Shown piece by piece: positions 57,701-64,000 of a stretch of DNA of 64,000 nucleotides. Numbering within the stretch: position 1 is the stretch's first letter; each line of letters begins with the position of its first letter. Under the pieces are notes generated by a model. That model had not been told where the DNA came from and did no database searches. It saw only the letters and a list, made by a program, of their open reading frames with translations. Source of the DNA: Microbacterium galbinum (GTDB lineage Bacteria > Actinomycetota > Actinomycetes > Actinomycetales > Microbacteriaceae); the NCBI RefSeq assembly GCF_023091225.1, contig NZ_JAHWXM010000001.1:930001-994000 (forward strand), written 5' to 3'. The translations under genes and the position numbers were made by a program.

Positions 57701-57967
57701 GAAGGCGAAGGATCCGAGCGACCGCGCGAGCGGACCCGGCGTCGCCTGGCGGACGCGCACGCCGATGCGGTCGCGGAGCGCCGTCGCCGCCTGCCTGCTC
57801 GGAGTGAGGGCCAGCACCTCCTCGGGGCGCAGCCCCTCGTGATCGAGCAGCCTGCCGATGCGCTCGATCAACGTGCGCGTCTTGCCCGTTCCCGGTGCGC
57901 CGATGATGACTCCGGATGCGGTCGCCGCGGCGTCGATCACGGCTCGCTGCGCGGCATCCCCTGTCAT
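54751..57967 (-). pseudogene. AdnA-like helicase-nuclease, split by a +1 shift in a 7-base homopolymer
   Basis: Partner of the AdnB-like protein. From ATG 57967 (TAGCGT-N7-ATG) about 800 codons encode a UvrD-like helicase region: GVIIGAPGTGKTRTLIERIG (motif I), LTPSRQAATALRDRIG, VVLIDDAQELTRGG (II), and MTGDAAQ at the start. The frame is lost after NWVVSALGG and runs on to 55286. The correct continuation (DTVMPPTAGIGTIIHEAMEK to the stop at 54751) is in the next frame and holds the PD-(D/E)xK motif AVVVDLKTGRTDPEADAGV. Removing one base from the C7 run at 55562-55568 gives one frame of about 1,070 residues, near normal AdnA length. Sequencing error, real mutation and slippage are all possible. 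Confidence 0.85.
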
Positions 57968-57974
57968 GCACTCC

Positions 57975-57980
57975 ACGCTA
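57975..57980 (-). promoter_or_regulatory. -10 TAGCGT, leaderless start of the adnA-like gene
   Basis: Minus strand TAGCGT, seven bases (GGAGTGC), then ATG at 57967. It supports that start over the in-frame ATG at 57997. Confidence 0.45.
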
Positions 57981-58078
57981 GCGGCGTGCGCCGACATCGC
58001 CTCCCGCGGTGGGTCGGGCGCGTGTGCGCTCACGGCGAAACCGCTCCCCTGCGCCGATCCGGCGACGCACCTGCGGGG

Positions 58079-58084
58079 TAGAGT
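58079..58084 (+). promoter_or_regulatory. -10 TAGAGT for DUF3107 gene
   Basis: TAGAGT lies 50 nt before the GTG at 58135. It predicts a leader of about 44 nt that includes the AAGGAG ribosome site. Confidence 0.4.
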
Positions 58085-58134
58085 TGGCGCAGACCTCGGA
58101 CGACGACATCGTCCTGACACTCCAAGGAGTACGC

Positions 58135-58359
58135 GTGGAAATCCGCATCGGAATCATCAACACCGGCCGCGAGCTGAGCTTCGAGACCGCCACCGCAGCA
58201 GAAGAGATCCGCACCCAGGTCGCGGCAGCGCTCGACCAGAGCACCGCGCACCTGAGCTTCACCGACATCAAGGGCAACTCCTACATCGTCCCCACCGCGA
58301 ACCTCGCCTACATCGAGCTGGGCACCGAGGAATCGCGCCGGGTCGGGTTCGTCGCCTGA
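58135..58359 (+). CDS. DUF3107 small protein
   Basis: 74-aa acidic protein, VEIRIGIINTGRELSFETAT to GTEESRRVGFVA, a clear DUF3107 member, known in mycobacteria as a small conserved protein near the adnAB and DEAD-box helicase genes. The function is unknown. The GTG start at 58135 has CCAAGGAG seven bases upstream. The next small membrane protein begins 5 bp after its stop, so they are co-transcribed. Confidence 0.9.
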   Translation: MEIRIGIINTGRELSFETATAAEEIRTQVAAALDQSTAHLSFTDIKGNSYIVPTANLAYIELGTEESRRVGFVA

Positions 58360-58364
58360 TCGCG

Positions 58365-58652
58365 ATGTACATCCTTCTCGCCCTCGTCGCCGCCTGCGCT
58401 CTGGGCATCGCCGCGCATTTCCTCATCGACGGCCGCGAACTCCGCGGCGCCGCACTGACCCCGGGCATCGCGACGGTCGTCACCGCCGCGCTCTACACGG
58501 GCCTGCAGTGGGCCGGTCTCGGCGAGGACAACGTGTGGCTCTGGCTCGCGAGCATCCTCGGCGGTGTCCTGGTCGCCGTCGTCGCGACTCTCGCTCTGGT
58601 CGCCGCGCGTCGTCGCTCGGATGCGGCGAAGACCGCGGCCCTCGGCATCTAG
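58365..58652 (+). CDS. Small membrane protein of unknown function
   Basis: 95-aa protein with three hydrophobic segments (residues about 2-20, 30-49 and 55-79) and a short basic C-terminus (AARRRSDAAK). No family was recognised. It begins 5 bp after DUF3107 and has an ordinary codon pattern. Its TAG stop is the first of three in-frame TAG codons in an 18-bp tandem repeat. Confidence 0.75.
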   Translation: MYILLALVAACALGIAAHFLIDGRELRGAALTPGIATVVTAALYTGLQWAGLGEDNVWLWLASILGGVLVAVVATLALVAARRRSDAAKTAALGI

Positions 58653-58703
58653 GTCCGCACGTCCAGATAGGTCCGCAGGTCTGGATAGGTTCGCACGTCT
58701 AGG
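58650..58703. repeat. Three tandem 18-bp repeats carrying stop codons of two convergent genes
   Basis: Units at 58650-58667, 58668-58685 and 58686-58703 are variants of TAGGTCCGCACGTCCAGA. Each unit is six codons and starts with TAG, so the plus-strand gene has three in-frame stops. The minus-strand gene's stop (CTA at 58699-58701) lies in unit three. Confidence 0.85.
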
Positions 58704-59415
58704 ACGCGAGCCCCATCGCATCCATGCGACGCGCGTGCGCGCCCATCAGCTCGGTGTACACAGGTTCGATGCGCTCGTCGTCCGGTGCCACGAAGACCTC
58801 GGGCTTCAGCGCCGAGCGGCAGACGAGGATCGTGTCACCCACCAGGCGTCGCGCCCACATCGACAGCAGTGAGCGCCACTCCTCGTCGCTCTCGATCGTC
58901 TCCTGGATGATCGAGACGATCTCGTGGCGGGCGTCGTCCTCGCGCAGGATCTCGGCGATCCGCCGCCCGGTCTCGCCGTAGCTGGAGGCGAGGGCGAGAT
59001 AGAAGTCGTCGAGCATCCCGGCCGTGATGTACACGGCGAGGAGCGTCTCGCGCGGTCGCGCACCGATCGTCTTGCGGCGGAACGCATCGAGGTTCTCGCG
59101 GAACGGGAGCATCAGCTGCGTGGGGTCGTCGCCGCGCTCGGCGATCACCTCGACGATGCCGCGATGCTTCGTGAGAGCGGCCCCGGCCGCACGGGAGAGC
59201 GCTTCCTTCTCGGCGAGCTCCGGCGTCGCGCGGATGAGACGCGTGAGGGTCTCGAAGTACCCCAGCTGCAGATAGGCGGCCTGGCCCAGGAAGCGGGGCA
59301 GCTCGGGTGCGAGGTCGGCGAAGTCCACGCGGGTCGCGTCGCCCTGGTCGCCCCGGCTGCGCAGGGCGAGAGTGCGTCGCGGCGCATCGTCGCGCTGCCA
59401 GAACCACTTAACCAC
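58699..59415 (-). CDS. Ferritin-like diiron-fold protein
   Basis: 238-aa helical protein of the ferritin-like group related to tRNA hydroxylase (MiaE-like) annotations in actinobacteria. Likely metal-binding helices include LGYFETLTRLIRATPELAEK, AALTKHRGIVEVIAERG and REDDARHEIVSIIQETIES, supplying Glu and ExxH-type ligands. The substrate is unknown. GTG at 59415 with GGGAG upstream and TATTGT at 59448-59453 (minus) as -10. It converges on the small membrane protein. Confidence 0.85.
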   Translation of the reverse strand: MVKWFWQRDDAPRRTLALRSRGDQGDATRVDFADLAPELPRFLGQAAYLQLGYFETLTRLIRATPELAEKEALSRAAGAALTKHRGIVEVIAERGDDPTQLMLPFRENLDAFRRKTIGARPRETLLAVYITAGMLDDFYLALASSYGETGRRIAEILREDDARHEIVSIIQETIESDEEWRSLLSMWARRLVGDTILVCRSALKPEVFVAPDDERIEPVYTELMGAHARRMDAMGLAS

Positions 59416-59447
59416 GAGGTCTCCCTACCGAGTTCGCCACGACGATC

Positions 59448-59453
59448 ACAATA
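59448..59453 (-). promoter_or_regulatory. -10 TATTGT for the ferritin-like gene
   Basis: Minus strand TATTGT, 38 nt before the GTG at 59415, giving a leader of about 28 nt. Confidence 0.4.
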
Positions 59454-59495
59454 CCCGGGGCGGAGGTCCTCCTCGGGCGTTCGGCCGCCCTCCGG

Positions 59496-59501
59496 TAGGC
59501 T
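59496..59501 (+). promoter_or_regulatory. -10 TAGGCT for the DEAD-box helicase, long leader
   Basis: TAGGCT lies 110 nt before the GTG at 59611. The implied leader of about 100 nt has no ORF with a good ribosome site and could carry post-transcriptional control. Confidence 0.4.
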
Positions 59502-59610
59502 GGGCGTGTCCCCGCCGTCGGAGCGGGGCCCGCGCCTGTGGCACAAGAGACGGCGTGGATCGTTAACGTGGCGGTCTCAGCACGACCGCCGGACAGGCAA
59601 TCTGAATACA

Positions 59611-61134
59611 GTGACTACTTTCTCCGATCTCGGGATCGATCAGGACATCGTCGATGCGCTCGCTGCGAAGGGCATCGTCGACGCGTTCCCCATCCAGGAG
59701 CAGACCATCCCCCTCGGCCTTCCGGGCCAGGACATCATCGGCCAGGCGAAGACCGGAACCGGAAAGACCTTCGGCTTCGGCATCCCCGTCGTCCAGCGTC
59801 TCGGCCTCGACCCCGAGCACGGGGTGAAGGCGCTCATCGTCGTGCCGACCCGCGAGCTCGCGGTGCAGGTCTACGAGGACATCGACCTGCTCACCAGCAA
59901 CCGCTCGACCAGCGTCGTCGCCATCTACGGCGGCAAGGCGTACGAAGGCCAGATCGACCAGCTCAAGGCCGGCGCGCAGATCGTCGTCGGCACGCCCGGT
60001 CGCCTGATCGACCTCGCCGGCCAGCGTCTGCTCGACCTGTCGAACGCGACCGAGGTCGTGCTCGACGAGGCCGACAAGATGCTCGACCTCGGCTTCCTCG
60101 CCGACATCGAGAAGATCTTCCAGAAGGTGCCGGCCGTGCGCCACACCCAGCTGTTCTCGGCGACGATGCCCGGCCCGATCGTGGCGCTGGCCCGTCGCTT
60201 CATGACGAACCCGATCCACATCCGCGCCAACGACCCCGACGAGGGCCTCACGCAGGCGAACATCAAGCACCTCGTCTACCGCGCGCACTCGCTCGACAAG
60301 GACGAGGTCATCGCCCGCATCCTGCAGGCCGAGGGCCGCGGCAAGACCGTGATCTTCACCCGCACCAAGCGTGCGGCCCAGCGACTGGTCGACGAGCTCG
60401 GCGACCGCGGTTTCAACGTCGGCGGAGTGCACGGCGACATGGGCCAAGACCAGCGCGAGCGCTCGATGGCGGCGTTCAAGGCCGGCAAGAAGGACGTCCT
60501 GGTCGCGACCGACGTCGCCGCCCGCGGCATCGACGTCGACGACGTCACGCACGTGATCAACCACACGATCCCGGACGAGGATAAGACGTACCTGCACCGC
60601 GCGGGCCGCACGGGCCGCGCGGGCAAGACCGGTATCGCGGTCACGTTCGTCGACTGGGAGGACCTGCACAAGTGGGCCCTGATCAACCGCGCCCTCGAGT
60701 TCGGTCAGCCCGAGCCCGTCGAGACCTACTCCTCGAGCCCGCACCTGTACGAGGACCTCGACATCCCCGCCGGCACGAAGGGCCGTCTCGTCTCGGCGCC
60801 CAAGGCGGAGTCGACCCGTCCCCCGCGCACCCCGCGCCCCGAGCGCGCAGCGGATGCCGCTGCCGAGGGCACCGACGAGGGCGGCACGCGCCGCCGTCGT
60901 CGCCGTCGCGGCGGGGCGAACCCGGTCGGTTCGACGTTCGCCGAGGGCGCCGCACCTGCGGCCTCGGGTGACGGCGACGGTGCCCCCGCCGCCGATCGCA
61001 GCGCCGAGGGCGCCGGCACGCACGACGGTGCGGGCAAGGAGCACCACGACGGAAAGCCCGCCCCGGCTCGCCGTCGCCGCCGTCGTCGCGGAGGTTCCGG
61101 CGGAGCGAGCGCGGCACCGGTCGCGGGCGCCTGA
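59611..61134 (+). CDS. DEAD-box RNA helicase
   Basis: 507-aa ATP-dependent RNA helicase. The Q motif is in FPIQEQTIPLGLPG, motif I in GQAKTGTGKT, Ia in PTRELA, DEAD in VVLDEADKML, III in SAT, and VI in HRAGRTGRAG. The C-terminal 120 residues are Gly/Arg/Ala-rich with basic runs (RRRRRRGG, RRRRRRGGSGG) suited to RNA binding. GTG start at 59611, then TTFSDLGIDQDIVDALAAKG. No ribosome site is visible at this start. A strong terminator follows. Confidence 0.93.
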   Translation: MTTFSDLGIDQDIVDALAAKGIVDAFPIQEQTIPLGLPGQDIIGQAKTGTGKTFGFGIPVVQRLGLDPEHGVKALIVVPTRELAVQVYEDIDLLTSNRSTSVVAIYGGKAYEGQIDQLKAGAQIVVGTPGRLIDLAGQRLLDLSNATEVVLDEADKMLDLGFLADIEKIFQKVPAVRHTQLFSATMPGPIVALARRFMTNPIHIRANDPDEGLTQANIKHLVYRAHSLDKDEVIARILQAEGRGKTVIFTRTKRAAQRLVDELGDRGFNVGGVHGDMGQDQRERSMAAFKAGKKDVLVATDVAARGIDVDDVTHVINHTIPDEDKTYLHRAGRTGRAGKTGIAVTFVDWEDLHKWALINRALEFGQPEPVETYSSSPHLYEDLDIPAGTKGRLVSAPKAESTRPPRTPRPERAADAAAEGTDEGGTRRRRRRRGGANPVGSTFAEGAAPAASGDGDGAPAADRSAEGAGTHDGAGKEHHDGKPAPARRRRRRRGGSGGASAAPVAGA

Positions 61135-61146
61135 GACGGTTTCGAC

Positions 61147-61178
61147 AGAGGGGCGGATGCTGCGGCATCCGCCCCTCT
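61147..61178. terminator. Rho-independent terminator after the DEAD-box gene
   Basis: Arms AGAGGGGCGGATGC (61147-61160) and GCATCCGCCCCTCT (61165-61178) form a 14-bp stem with a tetraloop (TGCG), then TT. It lies between convergent genes and can serve both. Confidence 0.88.
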
Positions 61179-61179
61179 T

Positions 61180-62046
61180 TCATGTCCCGGCTCGGGCCTG
61201 CGCCGGGGCCTTCGGCGGGTACACCCACGTCACGAGCACGACCGAGATGATCATGAGCAGGAACCACGACACGAGCTTGCTCGGAGAGACGGGTTGCCAC
61301 CCGTCGGCCTGATCCGGGTACGCCCAGGCACCGGCCAGCGTGCCGATGTTCTCGGCGAAGTAGATGAACACCGCGACGCCGGCGAACGCCAGCAGGAGCG
61401 GGATGCGCAGCGTCCGCCGCCAGACCCGCGCGTGCATGACCGTCGGCAGCCAGAGCACGAGCACGACGATCAGCAGAACCCAGCGCGCATCCCACCAGTA
61501 GTGGTGCGCGAAGAAGTTCGCGTAGATCGCCAGGGCGACGAGTGCGGTGAGCCATCGGCGCGGGTACCGCGTGAACCCGAGGTCGAACAGGCGGTAGACG
61601 CGCACCATGTAGGAGCCGACCGCGGCGTACATGAAACCGCTGAACAGCGGCACTCCGCCGATGCGGAGGATGCCGTCGGCGGCATACGCCCACGACCCCA
61701 CGTCGGTCTTGAACAACTCCATGACCGTGCCGGTGACGTGGAAGAGCAGGATCACCCACAGCTCGCGTCCGCTCTCGAGCCGGAACACCAGCATCGCGAC
61801 CTGGATGAGCACGGCGGCGATCGTGAGGGCATCGTTCCGGGCGAGGGCCACGTCATCGGGATACCAGAGCCGCGTGGCGACGATCACGACGAGGAGCGCC
61901 GCGCCGAAGATGCAGGCCCAGGCCTGCTTGAGCACGAAGACGGCGAACTCGACGAGGAACGCGCGGATGCCGTTCGCCGGGGCATCGCGGAGCAGACGGT
62001 GAGCGGCCGCGTCGATCCGGCGCTCGAGCGAGGTGGCGCGTTGCAT
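61180..62046 (-). CDS. DUF817 membrane protein
   Basis: 288-aa protein with about eight hydrophobic segments. FHVTGTVMELFKTDVGSWAY, PLFSGFMYAAVGSYM, HHYWWDARWVL and AENIGTLAGAWAYPDQADGW are DUF817 signatures. The function is unknown. The ATG at 62046 has TACGCT six bases upstream and no ribosome site. Confidence 0.9.
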   Translation of the reverse strand: MQRATSLERRIDAAAHRLLRDAPANGIRAFLVEFAVFVLKQAWACIFGAALLVVIVATRLWYPDDVALARNDALTIAAVLIQVAMLVFRLESGRELWVILLFHVTGTVMELFKTDVGSWAYAADGILRIGGVPLFSGFMYAAVGSYMVRVYRLFDLGFTRYPRRWLTALVALAIYANFFAHHYWWDARWVLLIVVLVLWLPTVMHARVWRRTLRIPLLLAFAGVAVFIYFAENIGTLAGAWAYPDQADGWQPVSPSKLVSWFLLMIISVVLVTWVYPPKAPAQARAGT

Positions 62047-62052
62047 CGGGCG

Positions 62053-62058
62053 AGCGTA
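62053..62058 (-). promoter_or_regulatory. -10 TACGCT, leaderless start of DUF817 gene
   Basis: Minus strand TACGCT, six bases (CGCCCG), then ATG at 62046. Confidence 0.45.
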
Positions 62059-62114
62059 TCGACGACGACGGCGAGAGCGCCGGGAGTCGACCGCCAGTAT
62101 GCCGGGAAGCCCCG

Positions 62115-62990
62115 TCAGGGGTAGCGCGGTGTGGTACCGGAGGCGCGCGCGATCAGGCGCTCGACCATCTCGTCGCTCGTGGTGTTCTCCCCGGGCCGGT
62201 TGGGCTTGCCGCTGCCGTGGTAGTCGCTGGAGCCGGTGACGATGAGATCGCGTCGAGCGGCGAGTTCGCGCAGCAGGGCCTTCCCTGCCTCGGTGTTCTC
62301 CCGATGGTCGATCTCGAAGCCGCCGAGCCCCGCGTCGATCAGCTGCTCCAGGAACGACATCGGCATCATACGGTCGCGACCGGAGGTCACCGGGTGGGCG
62401 ATGATCGCCACTCCCCCGGCGTCCGTGATGAGCCGGACGGCGGTGAGCGGATCCGGCGCGTAGTGCGGCTCGTAATACCCCTCGCGCGGATGCAGGATGC
62501 CGTCGAACGCCTCGGTGCGATCGCGGACGATTCCTCGTGCGACGAGCGCATCCGCGATGTGCGGGCGACCGACCGTCGCGTCCGGCGTGGTCTGGGCGAG
62601 CACGTCGTCCCAGTGCAGGTCGTAATCGCGGCCGATGCTGCGGACGATCCGCTCGGCCCGGCCGATGCGGTCGCCGCGGATGCGATCCGTCTCCGCCCGC
62701 AGGGCCGCGTCGTCGGGGTCGAACAGGTAGCCCAGCACGTGGACGCTGCGCCAGTCGTGCTTCGCCGACAGTTCCATCCCCGGCAGGAAGGTCATTCCCA
62801 GCGCCGCCGTCGCCTCCGCCGCCTCGCCCCAACCGGTCGTGCGGTCGTGGTCGGTGAGCGCGATCGTGCGCAGTCCGTGCGCGTGCGCCTGGCGCACGAC
62901 CTCGGCCGGCGCCTCGGTTCCGTCGGAGTGATTCGAGTGCAGATGCAGGTCGGCGGGACCGACGAATCGACGGGGGTGCTCAGGGGCCAT
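62115..62990 (-). CDS. PHP-domain phosphoesterase
   Basis: 291-aa metal-dependent phosphoesterase. PADLHLHSNHSDG (HxH), IALTDHDRTTG and LPGMELSAKHD provide metal ligands. AIIAHPVTSGRDR and TGSSDYHGSGKP supply the later His and Asp residues. It belongs to the TrpH/YciV group, which acts on nucleotides such as pAp or short RNA 5' ends. The ATG at 62990 has TACGCT-N6 upstream. Confidence 0.92.
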   Translation of the reverse strand: MAPEHPRRFVGPADLHLHSNHSDGTEAPAEVVRQAHAHGLRTIALTDHDRTTGWGEAAEATAALGMTFLPGMELSAKHDWRSVHVLGYLFDPDDAALRAETDRIRGDRIGRAERIVRSIGRDYDLHWDDVLAQTTPDATVGRPHIADALVARGIVRDRTEAFDGILHPREGYYEPHYAPDPLTAVRLITDAGGVAIIAHPVTSGRDRMMPMSFLEQLIDAGLGGFEIDHRENTEAGKALLRELAARRDLIVTGSSDYHGSGKPNRPGENTTSDEMVERLIARASGTTPRYP

Positions 62991-62996
62991 CCTCCG

Positions 62997-63002
62997 AGCG
63001 TA
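62997..63002 (-). promoter_or_regulatory. -10 TACGCT close to the start of PHP gene
   Basis: Minus strand TACGCT, six bases (CGGAGG), then ATG at 62990. CGGAGG would be too close to act well as a ribosome site. Confidence 0.43.
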
Positions 63003-63077
63003 CCGAGCGGTGCGGAGGGCGGGCGCACGGGAGCGCAGTCCCGCCTGTCGCGGCAGGGACTTCACAGGCGGCGCTCC

Positions 63078-63083
63078 TAGGCT
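63078..63083 (+). promoter_or_regulatory. -10 TAGGCT close to the start at 63091
   Basis: TAGGCT, GGAGGGG, ATG. It has the same layout as the promoters at 32969 and 62997. Confidence 0.43.
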
Positions 63084-63090
63084 GGAGGGG

Positions 63091-64000
63091 ATGTTTCGCC
63101 TCCTCGGAATCCTGATCACCGTGCTGTTCGCCGCCGCCACGGCCGTCGTGGTGTGGCCGCAGTTCTTCCGGCTGGAGCAGACCTATCCCTTCGCGCAGGT
63201 CGTCGCGGCGCGCGGTGTGGTGCTGGGCATCTTCGTGGTGATCGCGCTCCTGGCGCTGCTGCTGCTACTCGCCCGCCCGCTGCGCGGCTTCGCCGCCTCG
63301 ATCCTCATCGTCGCGCTGCTCGGAGCCGGAGCGACCGGAATCATCGGAGCGACCCGCGGATTCGGCACGTCGGCCCTCCCCGACAAGACGGAGACGAGCG
63401 TCCGTGTTCTGACCTGGAACACCGCCGGCGAGGCGGTGTCGGCCGACCAGATCGCCCAGGAGATCCTCGACCAGGGAGCCGATATCGTCGCGCTCCCCGA
63501 GACGACCGAGGCCGTGGGCGAGCGCATCGCGCTCATGCTGCGCGAGCAGGGGCATCCGATGTGGGTGCACCACGTGCAGTTCCGCCCCGACGTGCCCGAC
63601 GGCCCGCAGTCCTGGCAGACGACCGTCCTGGTCTCCCCCGACCTCGGGGAGTACTCGGTCATCGAATCGTCGCAGGACGGCACGAGCAACACCGGCTCGG
63701 TGCCCAGCGTCGTGCTGATGCCGGTCGACGGGAGCGGGCCCACGGTCGTGGCGGTGCACGCCGTGGCCCCCCGCGTGGAGGAGATGCAGCAGTGGCAGTC
63801 CGATCTCCAGTGGATCGCCGACCAGTGCCCCGCGGGCGATTTCATCCTCGCGGGCGACTTCAACGCGACGATCGACCACATGGCCGGTCTCGGCGTCGAG
63901 GGCGGTGACATCGGGTACTGCCGCGATGTCGCTTCGCGCACCGGGAACGGAGTCGTCGGAACCTGGCCCAGCTCGCTGCCCCCGTTGGCGGGCGCGCCGA
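63091..64000 (+). CDS. Membrane-anchored endonuclease/exonuclease/phosphatase family protein (partial, 3' end outside window)
   Basis: At least 303 codons, open to the window edge. Three hydrophobic segments occupy residues about 3-22, 40-60 and 68-90. An EEP domain follows with VRVLTWNTAGEA (Asn), IVALPETTEAVG (metal-binding Glu) and FILAGDFNATIDHMAGL (Asp and Asn). The topology places the catalytic domain outside the cell. The substrate (DNA, phospholipid or other phosphodiester) is unknown. ATG start at 63091, divergent from the PHP gene. Confidence 0.9.
   Translation, partial: MFRLLGILITVLFAAATAVVVWPQFFRLEQTYPFAQVVAARGVVLGIFVVIALLALLLLLARPLRGFAASILIVALLGAGATGIIGATRGFGTSALPDKTETSVRVLTWNTAGEAVSADQIAQEILDQGADIVALPETTEAVGERIALMLREQGHPMWVHHVQFRPDVPDGPQSWQTTVLVSPDLGEYSVIESSQDGTSNTGSVPSVVLMPVDGSGPTVVAVHAVAPRVEEMQQWQSDLQWIADQCPAGDFILAGDFNATIDHMAGLGVEGGDIGYCRDVASRTGNGVVGTWPSSLPPLAGAP

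Noticed and set aside
58650..58703. Possible CRISPR-like repeat
   Set aside because: The 18-bp units are directly adjacent without spacers, only three copies exist and no cas gene is near.

Overview
The window is G+C-rich, gene-dense DNA with short intergenic gaps, many 4-bp ATGA/GTGA gene overlaps and frequent GTG starts. Protein families and gene order point to an actinobacterium of the order Micrococcales. A Microbacterium-like member of the Microbacteriaceae is my best guess, inferred from family content rather than any database match. No insertion sequence, prophage, CRISPR array or rRNA is visible, and no gap between genes exceeds about 200 bp.

Positions 1-24,300 form a large cell-surface polysaccharide locus. 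It holds a partial ABC-2 exporter permease, UDP-galactopyranose mutase (glf), a GtrA protein, nine family-2 glycosyltransferases, an NAD-dependent epimerase and a Wzx-type flippase. It also has a GT2/DUF2304/DUF6541 membrane unit, a complete dTDP-rhamnose pathway (rmlA, rmlB and an rmlC-rmlD fusion), UDP-glucose dehydrogenase, a second ABC exporter (ATPase plus permease), a large secreted lysozyme-like protein and a GT-B glycosyltransferase. Activated sugars (galactofuranose, rhamnose, glucuronate) are made, assembled on a lipid carrier and exported by at least two routes.

Positions 24,360-38,500 continue the envelope theme: a DUF4012 protein, a small LAXTG-anchored surface protein, an LCP ligase, three CDP-glycerol/teichoic-acid-type transferases, another GT2 and an HtrA protease. 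Housekeeping genes (purE, purK, a PH-domain protein, birA) sit among them in an order that, as I recall, resembles the mycobacterial rmlD-LCP-purE-purK-birA neighbourhood.

Positions 38,600-58,000 hold an aminotransferase, a nitrilase-family hydrolase and initiator tRNA-fMet. They are followed by a block resembling the mycobacterial UPF0182 / PDZ-Lon-like protease / DUF2342 / ThiF-like / UvrD2 / NudC / AdnB / AdnA neighbourhood. The adnA gene is split by a +1 shift at a seven-base homopolymer. Positions 58,100-64,000 hold DUF3107, a small membrane protein, a ferritin-like protein, a DEAD-box RNA helicase, DUF817, a PHP phosphoesterase and a partial membrane-anchored endonuclease/exonuclease/phosphatase protein.

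The most notable non-coding signals are recurrent. At least eleven genes have a TANNNT hexamer 6-7 nt before the start codon, as expected for leaderless transcripts. Four divergent gene pairs share a symmetric TAGNNTA heptamer that can act as a -10 element on both strands. A long hairpin covers the start codon of one transferase gene, and a tandem 18-bp repeat carries the stop codons of two convergent genes.
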